NCBI GenBank assembly: GCA_044228435.1
Contig: JBGAUW010000011.1
Location: 1 to 64,000 of the forward strand
DNA: 64,000 bases
Source of the DNA: Bog-950 sp044228435
Lineage (GTDB): Bacteria > Bacteroidota > Bacteroidia > Chitinophagales > LD1
Direction: 5' to 3'
Below are positions 43,513 to 54,378 of the stretch, piece after piece. The translations under genes and the position numbers were made by a program. Below the pieces are notes generated by a model. It was not told the DNA's origin and searched no databases. It worked only from the letters and a program-made list of their open reading frames with translations. Position 1 is the stretch's first letter, and each line of letters begins with the position of its first letter.

Positions 43513-46500
43513 ATGGCTAAGAATAATGTTTTTTCTATTTCGGGTAAGGTGTCAGAAATTAATCCCGCGTTCGGTTCCGATGAATCACTTCGGTTTGTTG
43601 GGAAAGAAATTGAGGTATGGTTTTGCGAGACGCTGTATGAAGAATTTGCAGGCTCCGTTAAAACCGATAGCAATAACCGATTCACCCTTGTGGTGCCTGC
43701 TGTTAATTCGGTGCAAAAATCCCGCGTTGTAATTTTTAAGGTAAAAGACGGCGAAAAATATCTCCGTTATACTTTAAACCGGTCTACAGGCCTTGACAAT
43801 CCTGATTTAGCAGCAGAGATTGATTATGACAACGAAATAGATGTTACGTTGTACATCGATTTTGATTCAAATTATTTTACCGAATTCAATCAGGATACAC
43901 AGGTTACCTACCGGCTGGAAAACACAATGCATGTTCCTTATAGCCATCGGTTTGTTAGGGGTACGCTGCTTTATAATTCGGAGGTAATGCAAGGTTTGGG
44001 TACTTTTAAAACTAATAATTATGGCTATGTAAAATTTGCGCCGGCTTTTTCAAAACAGTTTTATACAGGCATAAAAACTGAGCCGGAGCGATTTGATGTT
44101 TTGATAGAATTGCTGGATGAGCATGGGGAATCGCTACATACCGCTAGTGTTTCCTACGCAGCAATTGCACATCCCGGGCGGCGCACAACTTATGTGCAGG
44201 TAATGTTTGATGTAACCCAGAATCCTTCCGCTGGTTCATTACCAATGGCAAATGTTTCGGCTACTTTAGGAATTACTTTGTCGCCTGCTGTGTCAGGTTA
44301 TTTTGCAGCAAACAGTATTAATTCACTATACGATGTAAGGCGCATAGGAGGATTAAGAAATCAGGACGCTTTATCGGGTCCGGAGTGGGATGCCGATAAA
44401 CCCACCATGGATAAACTGGATGGACACGCACAGTTTGAATTATTATCAAAAAATTATACTGTAAATACGGCTGCTATAAATGGGGGGTATACTTCCCTGC
44501 ATCAGGTTTCCCGAATTGGACGTAGTGAGTTTGTTACTCAATTATCAGCAGTGCCGGGCGTATCTAAGCTAGATGCCCTTACCTTGCACAAGGCGGCTTA
44601 CGGAACATCGGCTTTTCTGCGAAACATTGTAATAGAACGTGTGCAAGATGCACGAAGTGTTTTTGCGCCTACGCATTACGATACACTACAGACCGTGCTT
44701 GATAAGATTAAGGAAAAATGTGAATGTGATGATTGTGAAACCGGTACAAGCCCATTTGCTTATCTGGCCGATTTGCTGCAATATACTACTGATCATTTGT
44801 CCAAATCGTTTACGCCTTTAGCGGGGCATAGCAACGGCCCTGTTACCATTGCCGGCCTTGAAGATATTTTCTTACAGCCTTTTGGAAGTATGAGAACCTC
44901 GTGCAGCGAAATGAAGAATTACATGTGCCATTACCGATTGGCTATTGAAATTTTACAGAGCTACAGAACTATAGTGGGAAGTGGAGGAGCCTGCCAGGAA
45001 GAAGCATTTATACAGGCCGAAAAAGATTTTTTTAAGGAGTTATATTTTGCTTTGCTTAACGAGTTGGGTACGGATTATGAAGCTTTGCGCGAAGCCAGAG
45101 GGAATACTGATTTAAAACAAGAAATTGCAGAAAGCATTGGTATTGTAGCCAGTTACCCCGGCAATAGCGACACGATAAATACATTAACTATCGATTTGTC
45201 GCTTATTGATCCTACCGACGATGTAGCTTTTAAGGCTAAACTAACCTTGCTTGAAAATTTATTTGGGTTTCCTAGTGTGTATCGTGATTTTAATACCACG
45301 CCTGGTATACCTGTGCCACTTATTACTAAGTGGAGGAAAGAATGGCTGCGGCTTAACTGGCTTGAACAGGATTTTCCGCAAGATGAATATAATACCCGGG
45401 CTAAACCGTTATTGGATCCGGATGTAGTAACCGTTGATGACCTTTCGATAGCGCCGGAAGTTAGCGCGGCAGACCCGGTTTTTACTTTATGGCTGAAGAG
45501 GAGAGGATTTTTGGACAATACATTAGGCCGAAATTATTTTTGGAACAAAAACGCCAATTATTATTGGTCGCCGGGTGTTAAGAAAGGAACTTGTACTATC
45601 GAGTTAAATTACCATGCGGCTAATGATATTGCTAAAGGAACTGTTGTTACTTTAATTGCAAAAAATTCAGCATTAGGCACCCAGGTTTCGCTTGATTGTA
45701 TTGTAGCTTCATCGGTAAATAGTACCAGCGGTCCCGATACTACTACCATTACTTTTTTAAATAATCCGGCAATTCCGGCAGGGTCTGACGGTTATGATTT
45801 GGAATACGTCGCATCTTTTGACCTTACAGAAATAAGGAGTGTTTCTGGCAGCCCTGCAAACTCATTAGTTATTAGCGGCACTGCCTTGTTTACAGGTGGC
45901 CCTGCCTTGCCATCCAGTGGGTTTGGTGCCGGTAGTTATGTAGAAGTTACAGGGGCACCGCTTTTTACAGGTGGTGGTAGCAATAATGGTAAGTACAAAG
46001 TTAGTGCGTATACCGGTGGTACAAATATAGTATCGGTAACGGATACTATATTAACCGGTAATAGCACTTTGCCCGTTGCATTGTTACATGCACGTGTTAA
46101 AGTAGCAGTTACTTCGGTTGCGCAAACTACGGATATGATACCGGTAGATTCTGCCTATGCAGCTGAAATGGATGGAAGGATAATGACCATCTATAACTTT
46201 GATGGCACTACCAATACTTTCGAAGCGGATACAAATATACCTACGGTGCCTTCGGCTGGTTTGTGGTTTGATACAGAAAAAACATTGCACAAAACCGAAG
46301 GTTGGTATAAAATGGATTACCTGCTGGATGGTGAAACGTGGCAGGAGGTGGGAAGCAACCTAAGCCTTGGAGAGAGAACCCTAATTTTTAATAATCTTGA
46401 TTTAACGGGAATTGATACATACCTGGCAGCAACGCCAGCAAATTCGCGACTTTCAAACGGCCCCGAAATAGTTGATAAAACTATAAATACAGTTGCCTTT

Positions 46501-49500
46501 TCAAGTGGATTAGCAAAATCATTAGTTAAGCTGGATGAGTTTGTTCCGGATTCCACAAACCTTAGCCTTGTTATTGAATATCCCAGCATTATAATTTCAA
46601 AAACAGGAAGTGTTGTATCATTTGATTTGCCTGATAATGGTTCGTTTCTAACTAATATGTATACAGCCGGTGGTTATCCGCAAGGCAATAACACCATTAT
46701 AATTGAAAAGGGTTCTACCAAACTACAAGTAACGATAACCAACGTTAATCCCGTTTCTACGACAGGCCTGTGTTCTGTAAGCACCGCCCCTTCCAGCACA
46801 GTAACCTTTACCCTTGATACCCCTAATACGTTTACCGATTTGGATGATTGTATTATACGGATACCTATTAAAGTAAGCGATATTGATATCTCGAATAAGT
46901 ATTTTTCTGTAGGCGCTGATGTTACCGGGCAGTTGGCTGTGGGCAGTCAAATTACTATAAAACACGGCACGCCGAATGTTGATGACAGAAACTTTACAGT
47001 TATTGATACGGCTTATGTGGGCACCCGCACCCGCATATATGTTAAGGAAGTTATAAAGTCTGATGCTGCCGATGCAGAAGTTTCGTATCGCAGAACAGTT
47101 CCTCTTTTATATGAGCGTGCTAACCTGGGCCAATTCGTTTTCGATTTTACATCCGCGGCTAATACTGATCTGAGGACTTATTACTCCGGAAATACAATTA
47201 CAGCCCTTGTTTGGCAAACCACTTTGGAAACTCTGCTGCCTGACCGCGACCGTATTATTGCAGGTATGACAGAGGCTGAAATTACGGCACTCGAAAATCT
47301 GTATCATTTACCTAAAGAGGCATTTCAGCACCTGGTTGATATACTGGAGAAGAATGTAAAAGAATCTGCCTTCGATCTTACATCCCAGGTTACCGAAGCA
47401 GAGTATGCCGAGGTGTTTAATATACTTACGTTAGCGCTCAAAAATTACCTGGCTCCTGTCTGGCTATCAGAAGAGGCAAGCATTAATTTATATTATACCT
47501 CGTTCTGGCATGCGTTTGTTGATCCGGTAGAAGGCGAGGTTCCTTTGTTTAATCCGGAAATATCGGCCCTTATCGATCCTTCTGCTGCCGGCGACTCTGC
47601 ACTTCCTGAATCGCGTTTTGGAAAAACGGCTATTGATATTTACAATAAACGGAAGGAGCAGGTAGATAATGTTACAGACTTGTTGCGTAAAGTGGCAGCA
47701 AATAACTTCCCCGGCCTTATAAACATGGTTTTGGGCGATGGAGTAAGTACAACTGGTTTAGGGGTAGACCTGGTTCAACTTTTATCCGATCTTAACTCCA
47801 TTGATGCACAAAGAAGCGCAACTGCAAACAGTATAGTATCTAATAATTTTAAACTGACCGCAGCCAATTTTCAGGCATTAATGCAATTGCGTACACGCGC
47901 GGGTTCAAATAATCCGCCATCAGCTTCTGAAATTGAATCGGCTTTGGTTTGGCTTGCCGATGTTTACTGTAAACGCAGATTAACCGGTTTGTGGAATGCA
48001 GAAGAAGCCACAGTAAGAGCCGTTATTCACAACTCTTCTCCTCCTGATTATAAGCTATTAGATAACTGGTGGCTGGCTAAAAAAGCTGTTTTACCTAAAT
48101 GGAGAACCTCGGCCGAAAGCCGCAGCAGTTGGAAACAGGCACTGGCTAAAAAGAACCTGGCCCCTGCTATAGAGCCAGACCTGGTGCTTGATACCGACAT
48201 TGCAATTATTAATGGCCCGGTTTTCGATTTTTGGGTAAACAGACGTGAAGCAGTTGCTACAAAAATTGCCTCTATTACAGCTGCAGTAGGACTTGTGCCA
48301 AGTGGTCTTTTAACCAGCAACGATGACAAATTTAATGCTGGTATTACCAATGCATTGAACGTTATAAATGCTGCGGAGTTTCATAATCTGGAAACACTTA
48401 AGAATAAAGGTGAAGATATAAGACGCCATTTAAACCACATGCGCCTTAGCAATGGTGCTTATGAGCGTTTACTTAGGTTAAAAACGTTAGGTTACTCTAC
48501 CTGGTTAAATGAAGAGAAAGATGAGTTTTACTCAATTCTTATTCAGGCATGGAAGGAGTGGAAATGGTACGGCGTATGGAATAGCGAAGAACAGGCGGGC
48601 TCAATTATTGTAAGCCCCGATTATTTTATAATACCCACACCGGAGTATGCACCTAATGCAATGGATTTTTATACCAAAATACCTAAGTGGAGAGCTACCT
48701 GGAAAGCACGCAGCGCCTGGGAGAAAAAACTGAAAGGCAGAGAGGAACAATATGAGAATGTAGATGACCAAATAAAAACCCTTATTAAAAATGTAGAGGA
48801 TAGCGTGTTGCTTTCATACCAGGATGCTTTGGTGAATTTGATAGGCGACGAAATGCTAACATTAGAGCAGAACGCTACAAATTTAAGCAAAAGGTTACTG
48901 GTAGATTTTAATATACGTTGCTGCCAAACTACCACTCGCTTATCGCAGGCTATAGATACCTTGCAAAAGCTTATATGGACTGAAAGTGTAGGTATAGATC
49001 AGAAAGAGATACCCACGGGCGGTAGTATTCTTAGGTTTACCCTTAACGCTAATAATTTTGAAGATGAATGGCGTTGGATGGGTAGCTATGCTGCATGGCG
49101 TGCAGCTATGTTTGTGTTTATGTTTCCCGAAAACCTGCTTATACCTACCTTACGTAAGTGGCAATCTCCCGCCTTTAGAAACCTGATAAGCGAAGTAAGG
49201 GGTAACGACCGGCTTACACCGGTAGATGCCTGTCATGCAGCAAAAAAATACTCAGAGTATTATGAAGATGTGGCCAATCTGGACCCGCAATGTACTTGTA
49301 CTGCCATTGCTAAAACCACAGGAGATGATTGTGTAAATGGTAGTATTCAAAATGCCTGGTGTACCTTCTTTACGTTTGCGTTATCTAAAAAAACTAAAAA
49401 AGCTTACTTCTCTACCCGCAATTACCTGGAGCAAAACACCATGAGTAGTTTTTCTTACTGGGCAGAGATTGAAGGTTTAGGCAATAATATAACTCAGTTA

Positions 49501-52500
49501 ATAGGCTCTCCGGTATATGAAAACGAGGTTAACCGGTACATATTCCTGTTTGCTACTATAACCGAAGAGTTTGAGGAAAAGTTGGTTTTTATAAAATACG
49601 ATTTGGACAAAGGCGACTGGGATGATGACTTTACAGGCCTTGATCTTCCCGAGTTTTCTGACTTTGGAAATATACGCGTATTACAAAGAAACCGCACTGA
49701 TGCTCCTCCTAAGGTGATGGTGCATACAACAGATAATAACCAATTGCTGGTTAACAGTATAAACCAGTTGGGGAAAAAATGGAATGGCAATAAGTGGGAA
49801 GTTTATTCTTCGGGCACCAAAAAAGCCATACGCCAGGTGGTTTCATTTATTGAATCGGCACGTGGTGACGGCCTTTACGATGAAATTGCGATAGCGGTGC
49901 CTTACGATAACTTAAATTATGTGTTCCGCTCTTTTGGAGCGGCTGATACCGGACGATGGGAAAATATTGATCCTGTAATACCGCCAAATCCTTTTATAAA
50001 TGTAACTGTTAAAGCGGAGTTCATAGGAACGGTTTGCTTAAATATTGCCTCTCATGATGTTCAGGTTATTTTACGGCATACAATTGGCGGACAGGTCGCA
50101 GAAGTAAATTGGATACTTAGGACCGGCAAACTTCTTAATCAAAGTTCTACTATAGCTACTTTTAGCGATTTGGATTCTTGGATGATTGCATATGCAAATT
50201 TGGGGTTAAGTAGCGTGCAATTTAATATTGACGATTGGAAGGTTAATAATCACAGTCTCCAATTCTTCTTTGATAAACTACACGATTACGATAACTCAAT
50301 CAATCTCTATCTTTCTATTGCAGGCAAGGTAACTTGCTTAGAGATATTCGAGAATTTTCAAAAATACTACAGCAGGTTACGCGCTTTTAATAAAGATTAT
50401 GCTGATGAATGGCGCAGTCTATGCGATAGCTTACTGGAGTGGATAGAAGTTAAATTTATTGCTGATGATGCTTTGTTGACACCACAGCAACATGCATTAG
50501 TGCCGCAAATACAAGATATTGCTAAGGAGCTTTTAGGTTTCGACCCCGTTTTCTTTAACTCTACCGAGGATAAAAAGGATCTGACCCTGGTTAATCTAAT
50601 ACATAGTTTATGCAATTTTACACTTGATGAAAATGGGCAAGTTAGAAACCGTCCCAGCGATACAAGCTATCCCAAGCCTTATGTTTCGATATTAGGAGTT
50701 AGAACCATGGGCGGATGTAAGGCTGCAAATGATATGGCAACCTATATAAACCGGCCAGGAAAGATGGTTGACCGTATTTGCCCGAACTGGGGAATGCAAC
50801 CTATGACTGCCAAAAAAATGGCGGATACGTATAATTATTATGCATATACTATTAAGGAGAAAATTACCGAAGATTATTTTGAGGGGACTCTCAACATTAA
50901 TTATGCTGCCCGCGCGTTTGTAAAAACTGATTCAGCGAGCACCTGGAAGTATATTGATTTTAATGTAAATACCGTTTACCATCTTAATCCTTTTATAAGC
51001 GCATACTACGAAATAACCGAAGACCTTACCAGTGCCCAGTTACAGCTTCGCAAAACGGTTATTGATTACCTGTATCTGAAAAACACACAAGCCGATTACC
51101 CTGTTATACACCGCGAATATTTGCGCGAGGCCTATTATTTTATTCCATTCTACCTGGGCCAGCAGTTATCGCAACGTGGGCATTACCAGCAGGCATTGGA
51201 ATGGTTTAAAACGGTATATGATTATACTACAGAGGGGGAAGATAACCGCAGGCTATACAATGCGCTGCAAATGGATTCGCCTAATTTTGATGCAACGCCT
51301 GATAGGGCGGCAGACTGGTTACTTGATCCCCTTAACCCGCACGCCCTTGCAGCAACCCGCGAGAACGCTTATTACAAGTATACATTGTATACTATTGCCC
51401 AAACCTTCTCTGCCTGGGCCGATGCACAGTTTACGCTTGATACGGTAGAAACAGTAAGCCAGGCCGGTTCGCTTTACCAGGTTGCTGAAGACCTGTTATC
51501 GCTGGATGTGTTAAAGCAATTACCGGCACCATGCACTACCAACATTTTCGATGCGCTTACACAACTGTTCTGCGAGCATCCGGAACTTAAGCCTTTCCGT
51601 AATTTGATAGAACGTATTATTGCAGGTATACCTACCGGCGATTCGGCCGAAGTGAGGGATGCAATTGATGGTGTTTTAGAAAAACTTACAACCGGCCCCG
51701 GCGATGTATATCAGCGCCTTAAAAATGCCGAAGATTATGTAGAAGACTTACAGGATGAAGCTGCAGGGGTTATTTCAATAAGCGTAAGCACTGGTAATGC
51801 CTGGAACGTAGCTACACAAATGGGGGCCTTAAGTATAGGTGGTATTAGCGGCGCTGTTACATCTATTTCATCCAGCATTTCTACCGGCATTATGCACGGT
51901 GCAGTGGTGCAGTATGGTGGGCCCGGCGGCAACACGGTGGCCGGTCAGAGTTGGATGGGGAACTCGTCTACCACGCCTAAAGACCCTGTTACACCATATA
52001 CAACTAAAGACCGCGATGAAGCGGAATATCTTACCGAGTACCAGCTGTATAAAATCACGGCAGAGATAAATCCTATTGAGGCGTTTGAGACTGTTAGCGA
52101 TTTTAAATACCCTTATATTCCGTTCCCCGATGGCCTTAACTTTTGTATACCAGTAAACCCCGTTTACCAGTGGCAGTTAATGTCGGTGCAGCTTAACCAG
52201 TTTAAGATTCGCAACTGCATGAACATTGCCGGTATGAAACGCGACCTTGACCCTTATGCAGCACCTACCGACCTTTACACCGGCCTGCCGCAAATAAGCG
52301 GCGATGGCAAACTGGTGCTGCCGGGCTTGCAAAATATACAGCCTACTATTTACCGGTACGAATTTTTGGTAGAGCGCGCCAAGCAAATTGTAAATATTGC
52401 GCAACAAATAGAAGCCAACTTCCTTGCCTCGCTGGAAAAAGAAGCACAAGAGGCTTATAGCATACTTAAGGCTAAGCAAGACCTTGCCATGTCGAAAGCC

Positions 52501-54351
52501 AATGTAAAACTTAAAGATTTGCAATTGGTGGTAGCCAACGACCAGGTTGACCTCGCCCAACTGCAAAAAGATAAAGCACAGTTAGCGGTGGACGGTTTAC
52601 AACAGATGATTGATGATGGTCTCAATGGATTTGAGCAGGCTATGATCGGAATGTATTATGCGGTAGCAGCGTTACAAACGGCTGCGTATTTTTTAGAAAC
52701 ATCAATGGATATTACAAAAACTGCAAGTGATACTATTGTTGGTGTTGCTACAAATGCTCCGGCTAAAGCTGTGGCTCTTGGAGCAATTGGAGGAATGATT
52801 ATTGCTCGAGGTGTTGTAGTAAGTGCAACTAATGTGATCAATGCCACAATAAACTCCTCATCACTATGGGCCGCTCAAGAACGCAGAAAACAAGAATGGA
52901 CCTACCAGAAAACCCTTGCGCAGCAGGATGTGAAAATTGGAGCTCAGCAAGTGAAAATTGCCCAGGATGGGGTGCGTGTTGCCAAGCAAGACCACAAGAT
53001 TGCCGAGTTACAGCAAACGCATTCGGAAGCTACCATCGACTTTTTAAATAACAAATTTACCAACCGCGAGCTGTACGAATGGATGAGCAAGGAGTTGGCA
53101 AGAGTTTACAGTTATTTCCTTCAGCAGGGAACATCGGTTGCCAAACTGGCCGAAAACCAACTTGCCTTTGAAAGGCAAGAACAGGTTCAAACCTTTATAC
53201 AAAGCGATTATTGGGAAGCCCCCGGCGATAGCAATGCCTTACAAGCGGGTGGTGGTAGCTCGCAGGATCGCCGCGGCCTTACCGGTTCATCGCGCCTGTT
53301 AATGGATATTTACCAGCTAGACCAGTATGCAGTGCTTAAAGATAAGCGCAAGCTACAGATTAGCAAAACGTTCTCGCTGGCTACCAAGTTCCCTATGGAG
53401 TTCCAGATATTTAAGGCTACCGGTGTGCTTAATTTTGAAACGGATATGAACCATTTCGATGTTGATTTCCCGGGTCATTATCTGCGCCTTATTAAAAAAG
53501 TAAAGGTTTCGGTTATTGCGCTTATACCACCGGTAGACCAGATAAAGGCTATGCTTATATCATCGGGTAACTCGCACGTAGTAATTGGCGGGCAGGTGTT
53601 CCAGGATATGGTGGTGCGCCGAAGCCCCGAGTTTGTAGCTCTTTCGGGCACCCGCGATGCTACCGGTGTTTTCGAAATGCAAATGCAGGATCAAAAACTG
53701 CTCAATCCTTTTGAGGCGAACGGCGTACACACCCGCTGGGAGCTGCGAATGCCAAAAGCATCTAACCTGTTCGATTACCACAGTATTAACGATGTTCTTT
53801 TTACAATTGATTATACAGCCTTGTATAGCCCCGATTATGAACAACAGGTAATACGTGAACTGGGAACCGATTTTGCCTCGGATAGGGTATTCTCTTTCCG
53901 TAACGATTTTGCCGACCAGTATTACACACTTTGTCACCCTGAAGAATCGGATGTAACTACCAGGATGAAGGCAACCATTAACGTGGGCTCCTTTGATTTT
54001 CCTGCTAACGTGAGCGAGCTTGCCGTAACACAGGTTAAATTATACTATCTGATACAAACCGATGACCCTACCTATCGCCCATTCGAAAACCGGGCACAGA
54101 AGGAGATCAAGTTAACCTTCAGGCCCGATGAAGATCAATCGCCTACTATTAAGGGTAATGCCAATGTGAACAAAATGGGCATAATAAGCACCCTTACTAA
54201 CGGCGGTGGGTTTGTAAATACAATTGGGCATCGTCCGGTTGGTAGCTGGGAATTTGATATGCTGGATTTGCAGGATTTGTTTGAAGCAAACAGTATTTAC
54301 GATGTGGTGATGGTAATCACATATTCGGGCAATTTGCCTGTGAGAAATTAA
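43513..54351 (+). CDS. tcA: TcA-type toxin complex pore subunit
   Basis: The product is 3612 aa, well above the roughly 2500 aa of Photorhabdus TcdA1. Residues 1-235 form two extra beta-sandwich-like domains. A VRP1-like region begins near 250 (SPFAYLADLLQY near 410). A strand-rich insertion spans about 690-1200. Typical TcA signatures follow: a FMFPENLL segment (Pro1872), the HREYLREAYYFIPFYLGQQL region (about 2540), FCIPVNP at 2877-2883 leading into IRNCMN, a long alpha-helical channel region (about 2948-3240) ending in KFTNRELYEWM (3181-3191), and a TcB-binding beta domain (about 3275-3609, FDVDFPGHYLRLIKKV). TcA subunits form pentameric bells that bind a target cell and inject the TcB-TcC payload. 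There is no signal peptide, as usual for Tc proteins. It is the first gene of a run ending in TcB. The target host is unknown. Confidence 0.93.
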   Translation: MAKNNVFSISGKVSEINPAFGSDESLRFVGKEIEVWFCETLYEEFAGSVKTDSNNRFTLVVPAVNSVQKSRVVIFKVKDGEKYLRYTLNRSTGLDNPDLAAEIDYDNEIDVTLYIDFDSNYFTEFNQDTQVTYRLENTMHVPYSHRFVRGTLLYNSEVMQGLGTFKTNNYGYVKFAPAFSKQFYTGIKTEPERFDVLIELLDEHGESLHTASVSYAAIAHPGRRTTYVQVMFDVTQNPSAGSLPMANVSATLGITLSPAVSGYFAANSINSLYDVRRIGGLRNQDALSGPEWDADKPTMDKLDGHAQFELLSKNYTVNTAAINGGYTSLHQVSRIGRSEFVTQLSAVPGVSKLDALTLHKAAYGTSAFLRNIVIERVQDARSVFAPTHYDTLQTVLDKIKEKCECDDCETGTSPFAYLADLLQYTTDHLSKSFTPLAGHSNGPVTIAGLEDIFLQPFGSMRTSCSEMKNYMCHYRLAIEILQSYRTIVGSGGACQEEAFIQAEKDFFKELYFALLNELGTDYEALREARGNTDLKQEIAESIGIVASYPGNSDTINTLTIDLSLIDPTDDVAFKAKLTLLENLFGFPSVYRDFNTTPGIPVPLITKWRKEWLRLNWLEQDFPQDEYNTRAKPLLDPDVVTVDDLSIAPEVSAADPVFTLWLKRRGFLDNTLGRNYFWNKNANYYWSPGVKKGTCTIELNYHAANDIAKGTVVTLIAKNSALGTQVSLDCIVASSVNSTSGPDTTTITFLNNPAIPAGSDGYDLEYVASFDLTEIRSVSGSPANSLVISGTALFTGGPALPSSGFGAGSYVEVTGAPLFTGGGSNNGKYKVSAYTGGTNIVSVTDTILTGNSTLPVALLHARVKVAVTSVAQTTDMIPVDSAYAAEMDGRIMTIYNFDGTTNTFEADTNIPTVPSAGLWFDTEKTLHKTEGWYKMDYLLDGETWQEVGSNLSLGERTLIFNNLDLTGIDTYLAATPANSRLSNGPEIVDKTINTVAFSSGLAKSLVKLDEFVPDSTNLSLVIEYPSIIISKTGSVVSFDLPDNGSFLTNMYTAGGYPQGNNTIIIEKGSTKLQVTITNVNPVSTTGLCSVSTAPSSTVTFTLDTPNTFTDLDDCIIRIPIKVSDIDISNKYFSVGADVTGQLAVGSQITIKHGTPNVDDRNFTVIDTAYVGTRTRIYVKEVIKSDAADAEVSYRRTVPLLYERANLGQFVFDFTSAANTDLRTYYSGNTITALVWQTTLETLLPDRDRIIAGMTEAEITALENLYHLPKEAFQHLVDILEKNVKESAFDLTSQVTEAEYAEVFNILTLALKNYLAPVWLSEEASINLYYTSFWHAFVDPVEGEVPLFNPEISALIDPSAAGDSALPESRFGKTAIDIYNKRKEQVDNVTDLLRKVAANNFPGLINMVLGDGVSTTGLGVDLVQLLSDLNSIDAQRSATANSIVSNNFKLTAANFQALMQLRTRAGSNNPPSASEIESALVWLADVYCKRRLTGLWNAEEATVRAVIHNSSPPDYKLLDNWWLAKKAVLPKWRTSAESRSSWKQALAKKNLAPAIEPDLVLDTDIAIINGPVFDFWVNRREAVATKIASITAAVGLVPSGLLTSNDDKFNAGITNALNVINAAEFHNLETLKNKGEDIRRHLNHMRLSNGAYERLLRLKTLGYSTWLNEEKDEFYSILIQAWKEWKWYGVWNSEEQAGSIIVSPDYFIIPTPEYAPNAMDFYTKIPKWRATWKARSAWEKKLKGREEQYENVDDQIKTLIKNVEDSVLLSYQDALVNLIGDEMLTLEQNATNLSKRLLVDFNIRCCQTTTRLSQAIDTLQKLIWTESVGIDQKEIPTGGSILRFTLNANNFEDEWRWMGSYAAWRAAMFVFMFPENLLIPTLRKWQSPAFRNLISEVRGNDRLTPVDACHAAKKYSEYYEDVANLDPQCTCTAIAKTTGDDCVNGSIQNAWCTFFTFALSKKTKKAYFSTRNYLEQNTMSSFSYWAEIEGLGNNITQLIGSPVYENEVNRYIFLFATITEEFEEKLVFIKYDLDKGDWDDDFTGLDLPEFSDFGNIRVLQRNRTDAPPKVMVHTTDNNQLLVNSINQLGKKWNGNKWEVYSSGTKKAIRQVVSFIESARGDGLYDEIAIAVPYDNLNYVFRSFGAADTGRWENIDPVIPPNPFINVTVKAEFIGTVCLNIASHDVQVILRHTIGGQVAEVNWILRTGKLLNQSSTIATFSDLDSWMIAYANLGLSSVQFNIDDWKVNNHSLQFFFDKLHDYDNSINLYLSIAGKVTCLEIFENFQKYYSRLRAFNKDYADEWRSLCDSLLEWIEVKFIADDALLTPQQHALVPQIQDIAKELLGFDPVFFNSTEDKKDLTLVNLIHSLCNFTLDENGQVRNRPSDTSYPKPYVSILGVRTMGGCKAANDMATYINRPGKMVDRICPNWGMQPMTAKKMADTYNYYAYTIKEKITEDYFEGTLNINYAARAFVKTDSASTWKYIDFNVNTVYHLNPFISAYYEITEDLTSAQLQLRKTVIDYLYLKNTQADYPVIHREYLREAYYFIPFYLGQQLSQRGHYQQALEWFKTVYDYTTEGEDNRRLYNALQMDSPNFDATPDRAADWLLDPLNPHALAATRENAYYKYTLYTIAQTFSAWADAQFTLDTVETVSQAGSLYQVAEDLLSLDVLKQLPAPCTTNIFDALTQLFCEHPELKPFRNLIERIIAGIPTGDSAEVRDAIDGVLEKLTTGPGDVYQRLKNAEDYVEDLQDEAAGVISISVSTGNAWNVATQMGALSIGGISGAVTSISSSISTGIMHGAVVQYGGPGGNTVAGQSWMGNSSTTPKDPVTPYTTKDRDEAEYLTEYQLYKITAEINPIEAFETVSDFKYPYIPFPDGLNFCIPVNPVYQWQLMSVQLNQFKIRNCMNIAGMKRDLDPYAAPTDLYTGLPQISGDGKLVLPGLQNIQPTIYRYEFLVERAKQIVNIAQQIEANFLASLEKEAQEAYSILKAKQDLAMSKANVKLKDLQLVVANDQVDLAQLQKDKAQLAVDGLQQMIDDGLNGFEQAMIGMYYAVAALQTAAYFLETSMDITKTASDTIVGVATNAPAKAVALGAIGGMIIARGVVVSATNVINATINSSSLWAAQERRKQEWTYQKTLAQQDVKIGAQQVKIAQDGVRVAKQDHKIAELQQTHSEATIDFLNNKFTNRELYEWMSKELARVYSYFLQQGTSVAKLAENQLAFERQEQVQTFIQSDYWEAPGDSNALQAGGGSSQDRRGLTGSSRLLMDIYQLDQYAVLKDKRKLQISKTFSLATKFPMEFQIFKATGVLNFETDMNHFDVDFPGHYLRLIKKVKVSVIALIPPVDQIKAMLISSGNSHVVIGGQVFQDMVVRRSPEFVALSGTRDATGVFEMQMQDQKLLNPFEANGVHTRWELRMPKASNLFDYHSINDVLFTIDYTALYSPDYEQQVIRELGTDFASDRVFSFRNDFADQYYTLCHPEESDVTTRMKATINVGSFDFPANVSELAVTQVKLYYLIQTDDPTYRPFENRAQKEIKLTFRPDEDQSPTIKGNANVNKMGIISTLTNGGGFVNTIGHRPVGSWEFDMLDLQDLFEANSIYDVVMVITYSGNLPVRN

Positions 54352-54378
54352 GGTATTAATAATAAATAAAGATAACTT

